Of a stretch of DNA of 64,000 nt, positions 16,992 through 25,977 are shown piece after piece. A program made the translations under genes and the position numbers. This DNA is from an uncultured Cellulophaga sp. (GTDB taxonomy: Bacteria > Bacteroidota > Bacteroidia > Flavobacteriales > Flavobacteriaceae): NCBI GenBank assembly GCA_947492955.1, contig CANLOV010000008.1, positions 124,001 through 188,000 on the forward strand, given 5' to 3'. The notes beneath the pieces are model-generated. The model was not told the DNA's origin. It was given only the letters and a program-made list of their open reading frames with translations, and made no database searches. Every line of letters begins with the position of its first letter. Positions within the stretch are counted from its first letter, which is position 1.

Positions 16992-18749
16992 TTAGTTTTC
17001 TTTCTCTGATACTTGATTGAGGTAAAGTTCTTTGTAGTAGCTATTTGCGTTAATTAAATCTGCATGAGTTCCTTCTTGTAGAATTTTTCCATCTTCTAAA
17101 ACTATAATTTTATCAGCATTTTTAGCGGCGGAAACTCTATGGCTTACAATAAGTGTGGTTTTATTTTGAGAAGCTTTTTTTAAGTTGTTTAAAATTTCTT
17201 CTTCTGTTTCTGTGTCAACAGCAGATAAACAATCATCAAATAAATAAATGGTTGGATCTTTTAAAAGAGCTCGGGCAATAGAAACACGTTGTTTTTGCCC
17301 GCCACTTAATGTAATTCCTCTTTCCCCTAGAACAGTATCGTAACCATTAGAAAAGCCTGTAATGTTTTTATGTACAACTGCTTTTTTAGCAACGGTAATA
17401 ATTTCATTGTCGGTAGCATTTTCTTTACCAAATTTTATGTTGTTTTTTATGGTGTCTGAAAATAAGAAGGCGTCTTGTGGTACAGTACCAATAGCGTTTC
17501 TTAAATTGTTTAGGTTTAATTTTTTTATGGAATAATCTCCGATAGTTATTTCGCCAGAATCGGCATCGTATAATCTTGTAACTAAGTTTAGTATAGTAGA
17601 TTTTCCAGAGCCTGTTTTACCAATAATAGCAACTGTTTCTCCTTCGTTAATTGTAAACGAGGTATTTTTTAATGCTGTAATATTAGTATCATCATAGGTA
17701 AAAGATACATTCTTAAATACAATTTTTCCTGTTATTGGTGTTTCTTCTTTAACTTCATTTTTAATGTCTGGAACAATATTTAAAAATTCATTAATTCTTT
17801 TTTGCGAAGCTTCAGCACGTTGAATAATAGAGGTTAGCCAACCCACAATGGCAACAGGCCAAGTAAGCATATTTACGTAAAGTATAAATTCTGCAATAAT
17901 ACCAATAGAGGCTATTTCTCCGTTTATATATTGTTTACCACCTATATAAATAACAAAAATGTTACTAATACCTATTAATAGTATCATTAGCGGAAAAAAC
18001 CAGGCATTTACTTTTGCTAATGCCATACTTTTTTGTTTCCCTTCTAGGGCAAGTGCTTGTATGTCTGTATTTATTTTAGGCTCTAATCCATATGCTTTTA
18101 TAACAGAAATACCAGAAAAAGCTTCTTGTGTAAATGTAGATAAAGAAGATAGGTATTCTTGAACAACTGTACTGCGTTTGTGAATTATTTTACTAATCTG
18201 ATATATAAGAACAGATAAAAAAGGCAATGGTATTAATGTGTAAAAGGCTAACGTAGGAGCCTTTATAAACATAATAGGAATTAAACAAGCAAATAAAGTA
18301 AGTGTTTGTATGCCATACATAATGGCAGGACCTCCGTACATACGTACTTGTGTAACGTCTTCACTAATACGATTCATTAAATCGCCAGTTCTGTTTTTCT
18401 TATAAAAATTTAAGTTTAAGGCTTGGTATTGCTCATAGATTTCATTTTTTAAATCGTACTCTATATACCTAGATACATTAATAATAGTTTGCCGCATTAA
18501 AAATGTAAAAAAACCAGAAAGTAAGGCTGCTGCTATTATAATAAATATATTTTCTAATAATTGTTCTTCTATAACAGCCACAGACATAGTACCATTCTTA
18601 ATGGCATTTTCTACTATTTTAAAAGACTTATTTACATACGGAGGCATTACTAAAGAAAAAACACGAGCTATAACAGTAATTATTACACCTAGTAATAATT
18701 TAAGCCAATATTTTTTTAAGTATTTGTTAATGTATTTTAATTCTTTCAT
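16992..18749 (-). CDS. ABC exporter, fused permease and ATPase
   Basis: The product has 585 residues. Residues about 15-310 form the six-helix ABC transmembrane domain and residues about 340-580 the ATPase. Walker A is GKTGSGKST, the signature is LSGGQKQR, Walker B is IYLFDDCLSAVD, and the switch histidine is in VSHR. It belongs to the MsbA/MdlB-like half-transporters that work as dimers in the inner membrane to export lipids, drugs or peptides. The substrate is unknown. The gene is divergent from nusB. Confidence 0.92.
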   Translation of the reverse strand: MKELKYINKYLKKYWLKLLLGVIITVIARVFSLVMPPYVNKSFKIVENAIKNGTMSVAVIEEQLLENIFIIIAAALLSGFFTFLMRQTIINVSRYIEYDLKNEIYEQYQALNLNFYKKNRTGDLMNRISEDVTQVRMYGGPAIMYGIQTLTLFACLIPIMFIKAPTLAFYTLIPLPFLSVLIYQISKIIHKRSTVVQEYLSSLSTFTQEAFSGISVIKAYGLEPKINTDIQALALEGKQKSMALAKVNAWFFPLMILLIGISNIFVIYIGGKQYINGEIASIGIIAEFILYVNMLTWPVAIVGWLTSIIQRAEASQKRINEFLNIVPDIKNEVKEETPITGKIVFKNVSFTYDDTNITALKNTSFTINEGETVAIIGKTGSGKSTILNLVTRLYDADSGEITIGDYSIKKLNLNNLRNAIGTVPQDAFLFSDTIKNNIKFGKENATDNEIITVAKKAVVHKNITGFSNGYDTVLGERGITLSGGQKQRVSIARALLKDPTIYLFDDCLSAVDTETEEEILNNLKKASQNKTTLIVSHRVSAAKNADKIIVLEDGKILQEGTHADLINANSYYKELYLNQVSEKEN

Positions 18750-18875
18750 TTAGCTAGAGTGCTATAAATCGTTTTTTTTACAAAAGCACAAATATAGCGG
18801 TTTGCCCTATAAATAAATGTTATAAAAAGTATAATATAAAAACAGTTTGCTGTAGGTAGGAAAGAAAATATAAAT

Positions 18876-18883
18876 TACTTTTG
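18876..18883 (+). promoter_or_regulatory. -7 box (TACTTTTG) of the nusB operon
   Basis: TACTTTTG fits TAnnTTTG exactly and lies 36 bases before the nusB ATG. Its final TTG is in frame with nusB and can be mistaken for a start. No well-spaced -33 box was found. Confidence 0.6.
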
Positions 18884-18919
18884 CCACGCAAAATATTTAT
18901 AAAAATAAAGTTCTTTAAA

Positions 18920-19867
18920 ATGCTTACAAGAAGGCACATTCGTGTAAAAGTAATGCAGTGTATTTATGCACTTACGCAATCAAAGAGTGATTCTTTAGAG
19001 GGTCAGCAAAAGTTTTTAAAAGCTAGTATAGACAACATGTACTCTTTGTATTTGTTAATGTTAAGTCTTATGATAGAAATTCATAAGATGGCAGAAGACC
19101 AATTAGAGCGTTCTTCTAAAAAATATATTGCAGTAGATACAGATAATTATCCTAATAAAAAGAAGTTTGTTGCTAATAAATTATTACAACAAATAACAGA
19201 AAACAGAGTATTAAAGAACGAATTAGAAGCAAGAAAACTTAAAAATTGGTATTTAAATGAGGAGTATGTAAAAATACTTTACAAAGAGATACTAAATTCT
19301 GATGTTTATAAGGCTTACATGAGTGCTACTACAAGCACTTACAACGAGGATAGAAAATTAATCTTGGAACTTTTTAAAACTGTAATAGCTCCAAATGATA
19401 AAATTTACGAGTATTTTGAAGACGATAAGCTTACTTGGGTAGATGATATTCCTATTGTAAATACATTTATTTTAAAGCAGTTAAAGAAAGTAAAAGAGGA
19501 CGATAGTGTTTCTTTCTTTTTGCCTCAATTATTAAAGGATGACGATGATTTAGAATATGCTAAAAAGTTATTAACTAAAACACTATTAAACAACGAATCT
19601 TTAGTAAAAGAAATAGAAGGGAAAACACCCAATTGGGATAAGGATCGTATAGCAGATATAGATGCTATTTTATTAAAGATGGCTATATGCGAATTGCTTA
19701 ATTTTTCATCAATTCCAGAAAGAGTAACTATAAATGAGTATGTAGAAATTTCAAAAGAATACTCTACACCTAAAAGTAGTATTTTTATTAATGGTATTTT
19801 AGATAATTTGGTAAAGGAATACAAAGCGGACGGAAAATTAAAAAAGATAGGTAGAGGTTTGTTATAA
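18920..19867 (+). CDS. nusB: Transcription antitermination factor NusB
   Basis: The ATG at 18920 (MLTRRHIRVKVMQCIYALTQ) is chosen over an in-frame TTG at 18881 that belongs to the promoter box. The product has 315 residues, long for NusB but normal in Bacteroidota, where a helical insertion separates the N-terminal segment from the C-terminal NusB domain. The latter is seen in DIDAILLKMAICELL, VTINEYVEISKEYS and IFINGILDNLV. NusB binds boxA RNA with NusE and supports rRNA transcription. The operon continues with the DUF1573 lipoprotein and yajC. Confidence 0.93.
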   Translation: MLTRRHIRVKVMQCIYALTQSKSDSLEGQQKFLKASIDNMYSLYLLMLSLMIEIHKMAEDQLERSSKKYIAVDTDNYPNKKKFVANKLLQQITENRVLKNELEARKLKNWYLNEEYVKILYKEILNSDVYKAYMSATTSTYNEDRKLILELFKTVIAPNDKIYEYFEDDKLTWVDDIPIVNTFILKQLKKVKEDDSVSFFLPQLLKDDDDLEYAKKLLTKTLLNNESLVKEIEGKTPNWDKDRIADIDAILLKMAICELLNFSSIPERVTINEYVEISKEYSTPKSSIFINGILDNLVKEYKADGKLKKIGRGLL

Positions 19868-19894
19868 GTAAATATTCCTTTAATTTCGCAACAA

Positions 19895-20380
19895 ATGAAA
19901 AATTCTACACTGATGAAAAAAATATTTTTAACTTTTAGTTTAGCATTAACTTTAGCTTTTGTTTCTTGTAAAGAAGAGGCATCTAAAAAAATTAATTCGG
20001 CTAATGTTGAGGCTGCTGCAGATAGAGATGCTGCTGCAAAAAATGTACCTGTAATGAGTTTTGAAAAATCTGAGCACGATTTTGGTTCTATTACACAAGG
20101 GACTCCTCAGAAAACTGTTTTTAAGTTTACAAATACCGGAAACGCACCATTAATTATTACGAATGCAAAAAGTACTTGTGGTTGTACAGTACCAGAATAC
20201 CCTAAAAAACCTATTGCACCTGGAGCTACAGGAGAGCTTTTAGTAAACTTTAATGGTTCTGGAAAAAATGAAGTAACAAAAACAATAACAGTAACTGCTA
20301 ATACAGCAAAAGGCACTGAATTACTAAAAATTAAAGCCTTTGTTAACCCTAAAGATGCACCTATTGGTGTGGTAAAATAA
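19895..20380 (+). CDS. DUF1573 lipoprotein
   Basis: The product has 161 residues, or 155 if the second ATG at 19913 is used, which would give a tidier signal peptide (MKKIFLTFSLALTLAFVSC). The lipobox FVSC marks a lipoprotein. The mature part has one Ig-like DUF1573 domain: HDFGSITQGTP, FKFTNTGNAPLIITNAKSTC then GCTVPEYP. Such proteins are periplasmic or surface located, with unknown role. It sits between nusB and yajC, a conserved Bacteroidota order. Confidence 0.9.
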   Translation: MKNSTLMKKIFLTFSLALTLAFVSCKEEASKKINSANVEAAADRDAAAKNVPVMSFEKSEHDFGSITQGTPQKTVFKFTNTGNAPLIITNAKSTCGCTVPEYPKKPIAPGATGELLVNFNGSGKNEVTKTITVTANTAKGTELLKIKAFVNPKDAPIGVVK

Positions 20381-20394
20381 TACCAATTTTAAGA

Positions 20395-20691
20395 ATGGAA
20401 AATATAGGACAATTTCTTCCGATGATATTAATTTTTGTGGTAGCATATTTTTTTATGATACGCCCACAAATGAAACGCCAGAAGGATGAAAAGAAATTTG
20501 GAGAAGAATTAAGTAAAGGAGACAAAGTAGTTACCAGAAGCGGAATGTATGGTAAAGTCGTTGAGTTAAACGATAAAGACAATTCTTGTGTTTTGGAAAC
20601 TATGGCAGGGAAAATTAAATTTGATCGTTCTGCTATTTCTTTAGAAATGAGTAAAAAATTAGCAAAGCCCTCGGCAATAGAGAAAAAATAA
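20395..20691 (+). CDS. yajC: Preprotein translocase subunit YajC
   Basis: The product has 98 residues with one membrane helix (about residues 7-22), then RPQMKRQKDEKKF and a small soluble domain (GDKVVTRSGMYGKVV). YajC joins SecDF in the accessory Sec complex of the inner membrane. It starts 14 bases after the DUF1573 stop and ends before a bidirectional terminator. Confidence 0.94.
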   Translation: MENIGQFLPMILIFVVAYFFMIRPQMKRQKDEKKFGEELSKGDKVVTRSGMYGKVVELNDKDNSCVLETMAGKIKFDRSAISLEMSKKLAKPSAIEKK

Positions 20692-20713
20692 TTACTCTAT
20701 ATAAATAGGATAT

Positions 20714-20751
20714 AAAAAGCATCAATTTTAAATCTAAAATTGATGCTTTTT
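20714..20751. terminator. Bidirectional terminator between yajC and pepT
   Basis: A perfect 17-bp stem (20714-20730 with 20735-20751) has a 4-base loop and A/T runs on both sides. It serves the two convergent genes. Confidence 0.88.
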
Positions 20752-20754
20752 GTT

Positions 20755-21984
20755 TTAAGAAGCCTGTTCAGCTGTAAGTTCGCATATTTTAGTAATAACT
20801 TCTACTGCTTTTTGCATGCTCTCTACAGGTACGTATTCGTATTTTCCATGGAAATTATGTCCGCCTGCAAAAATATTAGGACAAGGTAGTCCCATATAAC
20901 TTAGTTGAGAACCATCTGTACCCCCACGTATGGGTTTAATAATAGGTGTAATACCAATTGCTTCCATGGCATTTTTAGCAGTTTCTACAATATGAAAAAC
21001 AGGTTCTACTTTTTCTCTCATATTATAATATTGATCATTTACTTCTAAAGTAATACAATCGTTATATGTGCTATTAAGTTTTTTAGTAATAGTATGTAAA
21101 AGCAATTTTCTATCTTCAAAATTAGTTTTGTCGTGATCACGCACTATTAACTCAATTTCAGCATGTTCTATACTTCCGTTTATATGGTGTATATGATAAA
21201 AACCTTCTCTTTCTGTAGTATGTTGGGGTACTTCTTGTTGGGGTAATAAAGCCATAAATTCATTAGCAATACCAATGGCATTTATCATTTTACCCTTTGC
21301 ATAGCCAGGATGTACACTTTTACCCTGAATTGTAATTTTTGCACCAGCAGCATTAAAATTTTCGTATTCTAACTCGCCAATTTGGCTACCATCCATAGTA
21401 TAAGCCCAAGAAGCACCAAATTTAGCAACATCAAACTTATGAGCACCTCTACCAATTTCCTCATCAGGAGTAAAGCCTACTCTAATAGTACCATGTTTAA
21501 TTTCTGGATGTTGAATTAAATATTCCATAGCGGTAACAATTTCTGTTATTCCTGCTTTATCATCGGCACCCAAAAGGGTTGTACCATCTGTAGTAATAAT
21601 AGTTTTGCCTTTGTATAGTAACAAATCGTCAAAATAATCGGGAGAAAGTATAATGTTTTTTTCTTCGTTTAAAACAATATCTTTTCCATCATAATTTTTT
21701 ATAATTTGTGGCTTTACATTAGTTCCAGAAAAATCAGGGGTAGTATCAAAATGCGCAATAAAACCAATGGTAGGGACATCAAAATTACAATTACTAGGCA
21801 ATGTAGCCATAATGTAAGCATGTTTATCTATGGTTACCTCTTGCATTCCAATTTGCTTTAATTCAGCTACTAGTTTATGCGCTAAATCCCACTGCTTTTT
21901 TGTGCTGGGAGTAGTGTTAGAACTGGCATCGCTTTGCGTATCAATAGTAACATAGCTTAAAAATCTATCTATAATGTTTTGCAT
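20755..21984 (-). CDS. pepT: Peptidase T (tripeptidase)
   Basis: The product has 409 residues, the usual size. This zinc-dependent M20 aminopeptidase releases the N-terminal residue from tripeptides in the cytosol. Metal and catalytic motifs are visible: [32 protein letters not shown] and, at the C-terminus, [22 protein letters not shown] is also typical. The dimerisation insert lies at about residues 210-320. The gene is monocistronic and convergent with yajC. Confidence 0.94.
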   Translation of the reverse strand: MQNIIDRFLSYVTIDTQSDASSNTTPSTKKQWDLAHKLVAELKQIGMQEVTIDKHAYIMATLPSNCNFDVPTIGFIAHFDTTPDFSGTNVKPQIIKNYDGKDIVLNEEKNIILSPDYFDDLLLYKGKTIITTDGTTLLGADDKAGITEIVTAMEYLIQHPEIKHGTIRVGFTPDEEIGRGAHKFDVAKFGASWAYTMDGSQIGELEYENFNAAGAKITIQGKSVHPGYAKGKMINAIGIANEFMALLPQQEVPQHTTEREGFYHIHHINGSIEHAEIELIVRDHDKTNFEDRKLLLHTITKKLNSTYNDCITLEVNDQYYNMREKVEPVFHIVETAKNAMEAIGITPIIKPIRGGTDGSQLSYMGLPCPNIFAGGHNFHGKYEYVPVESMQKAVEVITKICELTAEQAS

Positions 21985-22058
21985 GCATATAATTTTATCT
22001 CAAAAATAAGGTTTATATTGTTGTTGCGATACTGTTTAATAGATGTAAAAAGAAAATA

Positions 22059-22466
22059 ATGAATGTTAAAAACTATACTTTTTTAGCCCTGTTTTTATTA
22101 ATTGGTCTTCTAGGAAAAGCACAAGATTGTGTGTTAGATATTGGAGGAGAACATTATAAAACTATAGAAAGTGCTTTTCAGTTAAATGCAGCACAAAAAC
22201 AAAAATTAGAAAGTTTACGAGCAGCATTTGCTGTAGAAGCAAGATTGATTAATGAGGAAGCAGAAAAGCTTTTTGATACGCATCCGCAAAGCACACCAGA
22301 AGAATTAACGGTTTTAGGACAAAAGTATAATGTTATAAAGCAAAAGTTATTAGATGTAACTATTAAGTACGATAAAAAATTATTAAGCTCTTTTAACGAA
22401 AAGCAAAAAGAACGTTATCATAACCTTTGTAAAGAAGCTGCTAGGCGTCCATTGGTTGTTAAATAA
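22059..22466 (+). CDS. Secreted helical protein of unknown function (135 aa)
   Basis: A signal peptide is seen (residues 1-21, ending GKAQ) followed by a helical, Gln/Lys/Glu-rich protein. Two cysteines (in AQDCVLD and HNLCKEA) could form a disulfide. The layout, with FNEKQKERYHNL, recalls periplasmic Spy/CpxP-like helical chaperones or metal sensors, but the LTxxQ repeats of that family are not clear. It is a single gene between pepT and pyrD. Confidence 0.75.
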   Translation: MNVKNYTFLALFLLIGLLGKAQDCVLDIGGEHYKTIESAFQLNAAQKQKLESLRAAFAVEARLINEEAEKLFDTHPQSTPEELTVLGQKYNVIKQKLLDVTIKYDKKLLSSFNEKQKERYHNLCKEAARRPLVVK

Positions 22467-22529
22467 CAATGTTTCGTATTTATGTTGATAAAATAGTGTG
22501 TAAAAGCATTTCTAGAGCATTGTAGTTTG

Positions 22530-22537
22530 TATTTTTG
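22530..22537 (+). promoter_or_regulatory. -7 box (TATTTTTG) of pyrD
   Basis: TATTTTTG fits TAnnTTTG and lies 18 bases before the pyrD ATG. Its last three bases form an in-frame TTG upstream of the real start. Confidence 0.55.
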
Positions 22538-22555
22538 CAAAAATCAAAAATACCA

Positions 22556-23593
22556 ATGTACAAACTACTCCTCCGGCCTATTTTTTTTCTTTTTGATCCA
22601 GAAAAGGTACACCATTTTTCTTTCTCAATGATAAAGCTATTCTCTAAAATTGGCTTTTCGGGACTTTTTAGGTCAATGTATTTGGTAGAGGATAAGCGTT
22701 TAGAACGAGAAGTTTTTGGTTTAAAATTTAAAAATCCAGTAGGTTTAGCAGCCGGATTTGATAAGGATGCTAAGTTATACAATGAGTTGGGTAATTTTGG
22801 ATTTGGATTTATAGAAATAGGAACACTAACTCCAAAACCACAAGAGGGGAATCCTAAAAAACGATTATTTAGACTAAAAGAAGACCAAGCTATTGTTAAC
22901 CGTATGGGTTTTAACAATAAAGGGGTAATGAATGCTGTAGAGCGTTTGCAGCAAGACAGAAATATATTAGTAGGAGGTAATATTGGTAAAAACAAAGTAA
23001 CCCCTAATAGCGAGGCAACAAAAGATTATTTAATCTGTTTTGATGTTTTGTTCGATTATGTAGATTATTTTGTAGTAAATGTAAGTTCTCCTAATACGCC
23101 AGGTCTAAGAGAGTTACAAGATAAGGAGCCTTTAACTGCTTTATTAAAAGATTTAAAGAAAGAAAACGTAAAAAAGGCTGCAAGAAAAAAGGTAAAAGAA
23201 AAACCTATTTTACTAAAAATAGCTCCAGATTTAACAGAAGATCAGTTATTAGATATTATAACAATTGTAAAGGATAGTAAAATAGATGGTGTTATAGCAA
23301 GTAATACAACTATTGAGCGTAAAGATTTAAAATCGCACCGCATTTATGTAGAAGAAAAAGGAGGTTTAAGCGGTAAACCATTAAAAAATAGAAGTACAGA
23401 AGTAATACGTTTTTTAGCAGAAAAAAGTAATAAGGCATTCCCTATTATTGGCGTAGGGGGAATTCATTCTGCAGAAGACGCATTAGAAAAGTTAGAGGCA
23501 GGAGCAGACTTAGTACAATTGTGGACAGGATTTATTTATGAAGGCCCAGCATTGGTAAAACAAATAAATAAAGCCATTTTAGCAAATGCTTAA
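22556..23593 (+). CDS. pyrD: Dihydroorotate dehydrogenase (quinone), class 2
   Basis: The ATG at 22556 ([20 protein letters not shown]) gives 345 residues, the normal class 2 length with the N-terminal membrane-binding helices. The frame upstream to TTG 22535 overlaps the promoter box. PyrD oxidises dihydroorotate to orotate with FMN and passes electrons to quinone in pyrimidine synthesis. FMN and substrate motifs: [34 protein letters not shown] (catalytic Ser) and [11 protein letters not shown]. It is followed by the HMG-CoA lyase gene with its own promoter-like box. Confidence 0.95.
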   Translation: MYKLLLRPIFFLFDPEKVHHFSFSMIKLFSKIGFSGLFRSMYLVEDKRLEREVFGLKFKNPVGLAAGFDKDAKLYNELGNFGFGFIEIGTLTPKPQEGNPKKRLFRLKEDQAIVNRMGFNNKGVMNAVERLQQDRNILVGGNIGKNKVTPNSEATKDYLICFDVLFDYVDYFVVNVSSPNTPGLRELQDKEPLTALLKDLKKENVKKAARKKVKEKPILLKIAPDLTEDQLLDIITIVKDSKIDGVIASNTTIERKDLKSHRIYVEEKGGLSGKPLKNRSTEVIRFLAEKSNKAFPIIGVGGIHSAEDALEKLEAGADLVQLWTGFIYEGPALVKQINKAILANA

Positions 23594-23629
23594 ATAACAG
23601 TAAGTATATTATTTTCTCATAAATAATGG

Positions 23630-23637
23630 TAAATTTG
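23630..23637 (+). promoter_or_regulatory. -7 box (TAAATTTG) before the HMG-CoA lyase gene
   Basis: It fits TAnnTTTG, 22 bases before the ATG at 23660. No clear -33 box. Confidence 0.4.
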
Positions 23638-23659
23638 AGATTGAGAAGATAAGATTTTC

Positions 23660-24526
23660 ATGTCCGAATACCTTAAAATTATAGAATGCCCAAGAGATGC
23701 CATGCAAGGCATTAAACCATTTATACCTACTAATGAAAAGGTAAAGTATATTCAATCTTTATTAGGGTGTGGTTTTGATACTATAGATTTCGGAAGTTTT
23801 GTTTCTCCAAAGGCAATACCACAATTGGTAGATACTGCAGAAGTGCTTTCTAAATTAGATTTATCTAAAACAAAAAGTAAGCTTTTAACTATAGTAGCCA
23901 ATGTAAGAGGGGCTAATGATGCCTGTAAGCATTCAGAAATAGATTATTTAGGCTTTCCGTTTTCAATCTCAGAAAACTTTCAAATGCGTAATACGCATAA
24001 AACTATAGCAGAGTCTGTAGCTAATTTAGAAGAGATTTTTAATATTGCTGATGCTGCAAATAAAGAAGTAGTAACCTATTTATCTATGGGATTTGGGAAT
24101 CCTTATGGAGACCCCTGGAATGTAGATGTTGTAGGGGAGTGGACAGAGAAATTAGCAAGTATGGGCGCTAAAATTTTGTCTTTGTCCGATACTGTTGGTA
24201 CTTCTACACCAGAAACAATAGATTATCTTTTTTCTAATTTAATTCCAAAGTATCCAAATATTGAGTTTGGTGCGCACTTGCATACTACACCGGCAAAGTG
24301 GCACGAAAAAGTAGATGCAGCCTATAAAGCAGGTTGTAGAAGATTTGATGGTGCAATTAAAGGTTTTGGAGGCTGCCCTATGGCTACAAACGAGCTTACA
24401 GGAAATATGCCTACAGAAAAAATGCTTTCCTATTTTACGTCTGAAAAAGCAGAAACCAATGTAAATTGGATGGTTTTTGAAGCTGCTCATAATAAAGCTT
24501 TGGCTTTATTTTCTACGTATCATTAA
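23660..24526 (+). CDS. Hydroxymethylglutaryl-CoA lyase
   Basis: The product has 288 residues with a TIM-barrel fold of the HMGL/DRE family. The N-terminal ECPRDAMQG holds the catalytic Arg-Asp, LSLSDTVGTSTP and AHLHTT hold metal-binding residues, and GGCPMATNELTGNMPTE is the flexible loop with the active-site cysteine. The enzyme splits HMG-CoA to acetyl-CoA and acetoacetate, the last step of leucine breakdown. It is about 10-20 residues shorter than typical bacterial versions, and the cysteine-loop sequence is divergent, so a related acyl-CoA lyase is possible. Confidence 0.88.
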   Translation: MSEYLKIIECPRDAMQGIKPFIPTNEKVKYIQSLLGCGFDTIDFGSFVSPKAIPQLVDTAEVLSKLDLSKTKSKLLTIVANVRGANDACKHSEIDYLGFPFSISENFQMRNTHKTIAESVANLEEIFNIADAANKEVVTYLSMGFGNPYGDPWNVDVVGEWTEKLASMGAKILSLSDTVGTSTPETIDYLFSNLIPKYPNIEFGAHLHTTPAKWHEKVDAAYKAGCRRFDGAIKGFGGCPMATNELTGNMPTEKMLSYFTSEKAETNVNWMVFEAAHNKALALFSTYH

Positions 24527-24582
24527 GACTTAATCATCTGTTATTATGTGATTTATATATTACCTAAATGTTAAATATTAAT

Positions 24583-24607
24583 TTTATTTAGATTTAGTAC
24601 AAATAAA
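24583..24607. promoter_or_regulatory. Inverted repeat next to the iron-locus promoter
   Basis: TTTATTT (24583-24589) and AAATAAA (24601-24607) are perfect 7-base arms with an 11-base spacer, just upstream of the -33 box. It could be a repressor site, for example for an iron regulator, but AT-rich palindromes are common here. Confidence 0.25.
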
Positions 24608-24608
24608 C

Positions 24609-24639
24609 TTTGCGGTTTTGACTTTAGGTTTTATATTTG
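24609..24639 (+). promoter_or_regulatory. Promoter of the iron/heme locus
   Basis: TTTG (24609-24612) and TATATTTG (24632-24639) are separated by 19 bases, an exact Bacteroidota promoter. It is 36 bases before the DUF4856 ATG. Confidence 0.75.
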
Positions 24640-24675
24640 CGCTTTATTTGTAATGAATCTTAATAAGAATAGATA

Positions 24676-25881
24676 ATGAGAAAGTTTTATATAATACCCC
24701 TTTTAGCAGCAACATTTTTTGCATCGTGTAAGAGTGATGATAATGGTGGTTCAGAATTACCAAAAATAGATAATCCTACTTCGTATACTTTCGAAAGAAA
24801 TGGAGAGTCTACAGTAAGTTTTGGTGGGCAAACAACCAGAATTAAAATGGGAGAAGAAATTATTTCTGCATTAAAAGACCCAACTAATACAAAAGCAGAT
24901 ATAGAATCTATGTTTGCGCATGTAGAAGGTAATGCAAATTTTAGTGATGCAGCATTAAATGCTTCTGATAAGAGTGTACGTAGTAAAACTGCCGCTTCGG
25001 AAGATTATTTTAAAGCTAATACTACAGATGGTAATGCAATAAAAGCAGATTTTGAGTCATGGATTGCAGCACAAGATGATGAGATTTTTGAAAATTGGAA
25101 TAATGATGCAACCAAAGGTAATGCTGGTAATATACAAGAAGCGGGTGGTGGTGCAACACGTTATGTAAGTGCAAAAGGATTAGAATATAACCAAGCAATT
25201 AATAAAGGTTTAATAGGAGCTTTAATGGTAGACCAGGCGCTTAATAATTATTTAAGCCCAGCCGTTTTAGATGCAGCAACTAATAGAGCAGATAATGATG
25301 CAGGTACAGTTGCCAGTGGTAAAACATATACTACTATGGAGCATAAATGGGACGAGGCTTATGGTTATGTATATGGTTTAAATGCAGACCCAGCAAATCC
25401 TAATGCAGATTTAGGAGCAGATAACTTTTTAAACAAATACATCGGTAGAGTAGAAGGAGATACAGATTTTGCTGGTATAGCAGCAGATATCTATAATGCC
25501 TTTAAATTAGGAAGAGCAGCTATTGTAGCTAAAGATTATAAAGTTCGCGATGAGCAAGCAGAAATTATAAGAGAAGAAATATCTAAAGTTATAGGTATAA
25601 GAGCTGTTTATTATTTACAACAAGGGAAAGCAAATTTAGCAACAGATAAAGCATCTGCTTTCCATGATTTATCCGAAGGTTTTGGTTTTGTTTACAGTTT
25701 ACAGTTTACTAGAAAACCAAACACAAGCGAGCCATATTTTACTAAAGCAGAAGTAGATGCTTTTATTAGTACATTAACTGCTGGTAATGGTTTTTGGGAT
25801 TTAGACGCTGCAACTTTAGACACAATGTCTGATGCAATATCTGCTGAATTTGATTTTACAACTGTTGAAGCAGGGAGTTAA
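24676..25881 (+). CDS. DUF4856 lipoprotein
   Basis: The product has 401 residues: a signal peptide with lipobox (LLAATFFASC) and a mature part of repeated helices with many Ala and Asp, as in DUF4856. Conserved-looking segments are SYTFERNGESTVSFGGQT, then MEHKWDEAYGYVYGL and LSEGFGFVYSLQFTR. This family is regularly found beside imelysin-type proteins, TonB receptors and haem-binding proteins, so it probably handles iron or haem at the outer membrane. It is the first gene of the locus, behind an exact consensus promoter. Confidence 0.88.
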   Translation: MRKFYIIPLLAATFFASCKSDDNGGSELPKIDNPTSYTFERNGESTVSFGGQTTRIKMGEEIISALKDPTNTKADIESMFAHVEGNANFSDAALNASDKSVRSKTAASEDYFKANTTDGNAIKADFESWIAAQDDEIFENWNNDATKGNAGNIQEAGGGATRYVSAKGLEYNQAINKGLIGALMVDQALNNYLSPAVLDAATNRADNDAGTVASGKTYTTMEHKWDEAYGYVYGLNADPANPNADLGADNFLNKYIGRVEGDTDFAGIAADIYNAFKLGRAAIVAKDYKVRDEQAEIIREEISKVIGIRAVYYLQQGKANLATDKASAFHDLSEGFGFVYSLQFTRKPNTSEPYFTKAEVDAFISTLTAGNGFWDLDAATLDTMSDAISAEFDFTTVEAGS

Positions 25882-25907
25882 AAATTATAAGATATAGTTA
25901 TCTTAAA

Positions 25908-25945
25908 AAAGTAGCTGTTGTACTAATGGGTACAGCAGCTACTTT
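25908..25945 (+). promoter_or_regulatory. RNA hairpin between DUF4856 and imelysin genes
   Basis: Arms 25908-25923 and 25930-25945 can form a 16-bp stem with one G-U pair and a 6-base loop. No T run follows, so it is not a classic terminator. It could stabilise the upstream message or set the ratio of the two lipoproteins. Confidence 0.5.
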
Positions 25946-25947
25946 AG

Positions 25948-25955
25948 TACATTTG
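25948..25955 (+). promoter_or_regulatory. Possible internal -7 box (TACATTTG) before the imelysin gene
   Basis: It matches TAnnTTTG, 22 bases before the ATG at 25978, directly after the hairpin. No well-spaced -33 box. Confidence 0.3.
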
Positions 25956-25977
25956 TAAAATATTTATTAAAAGAGTT

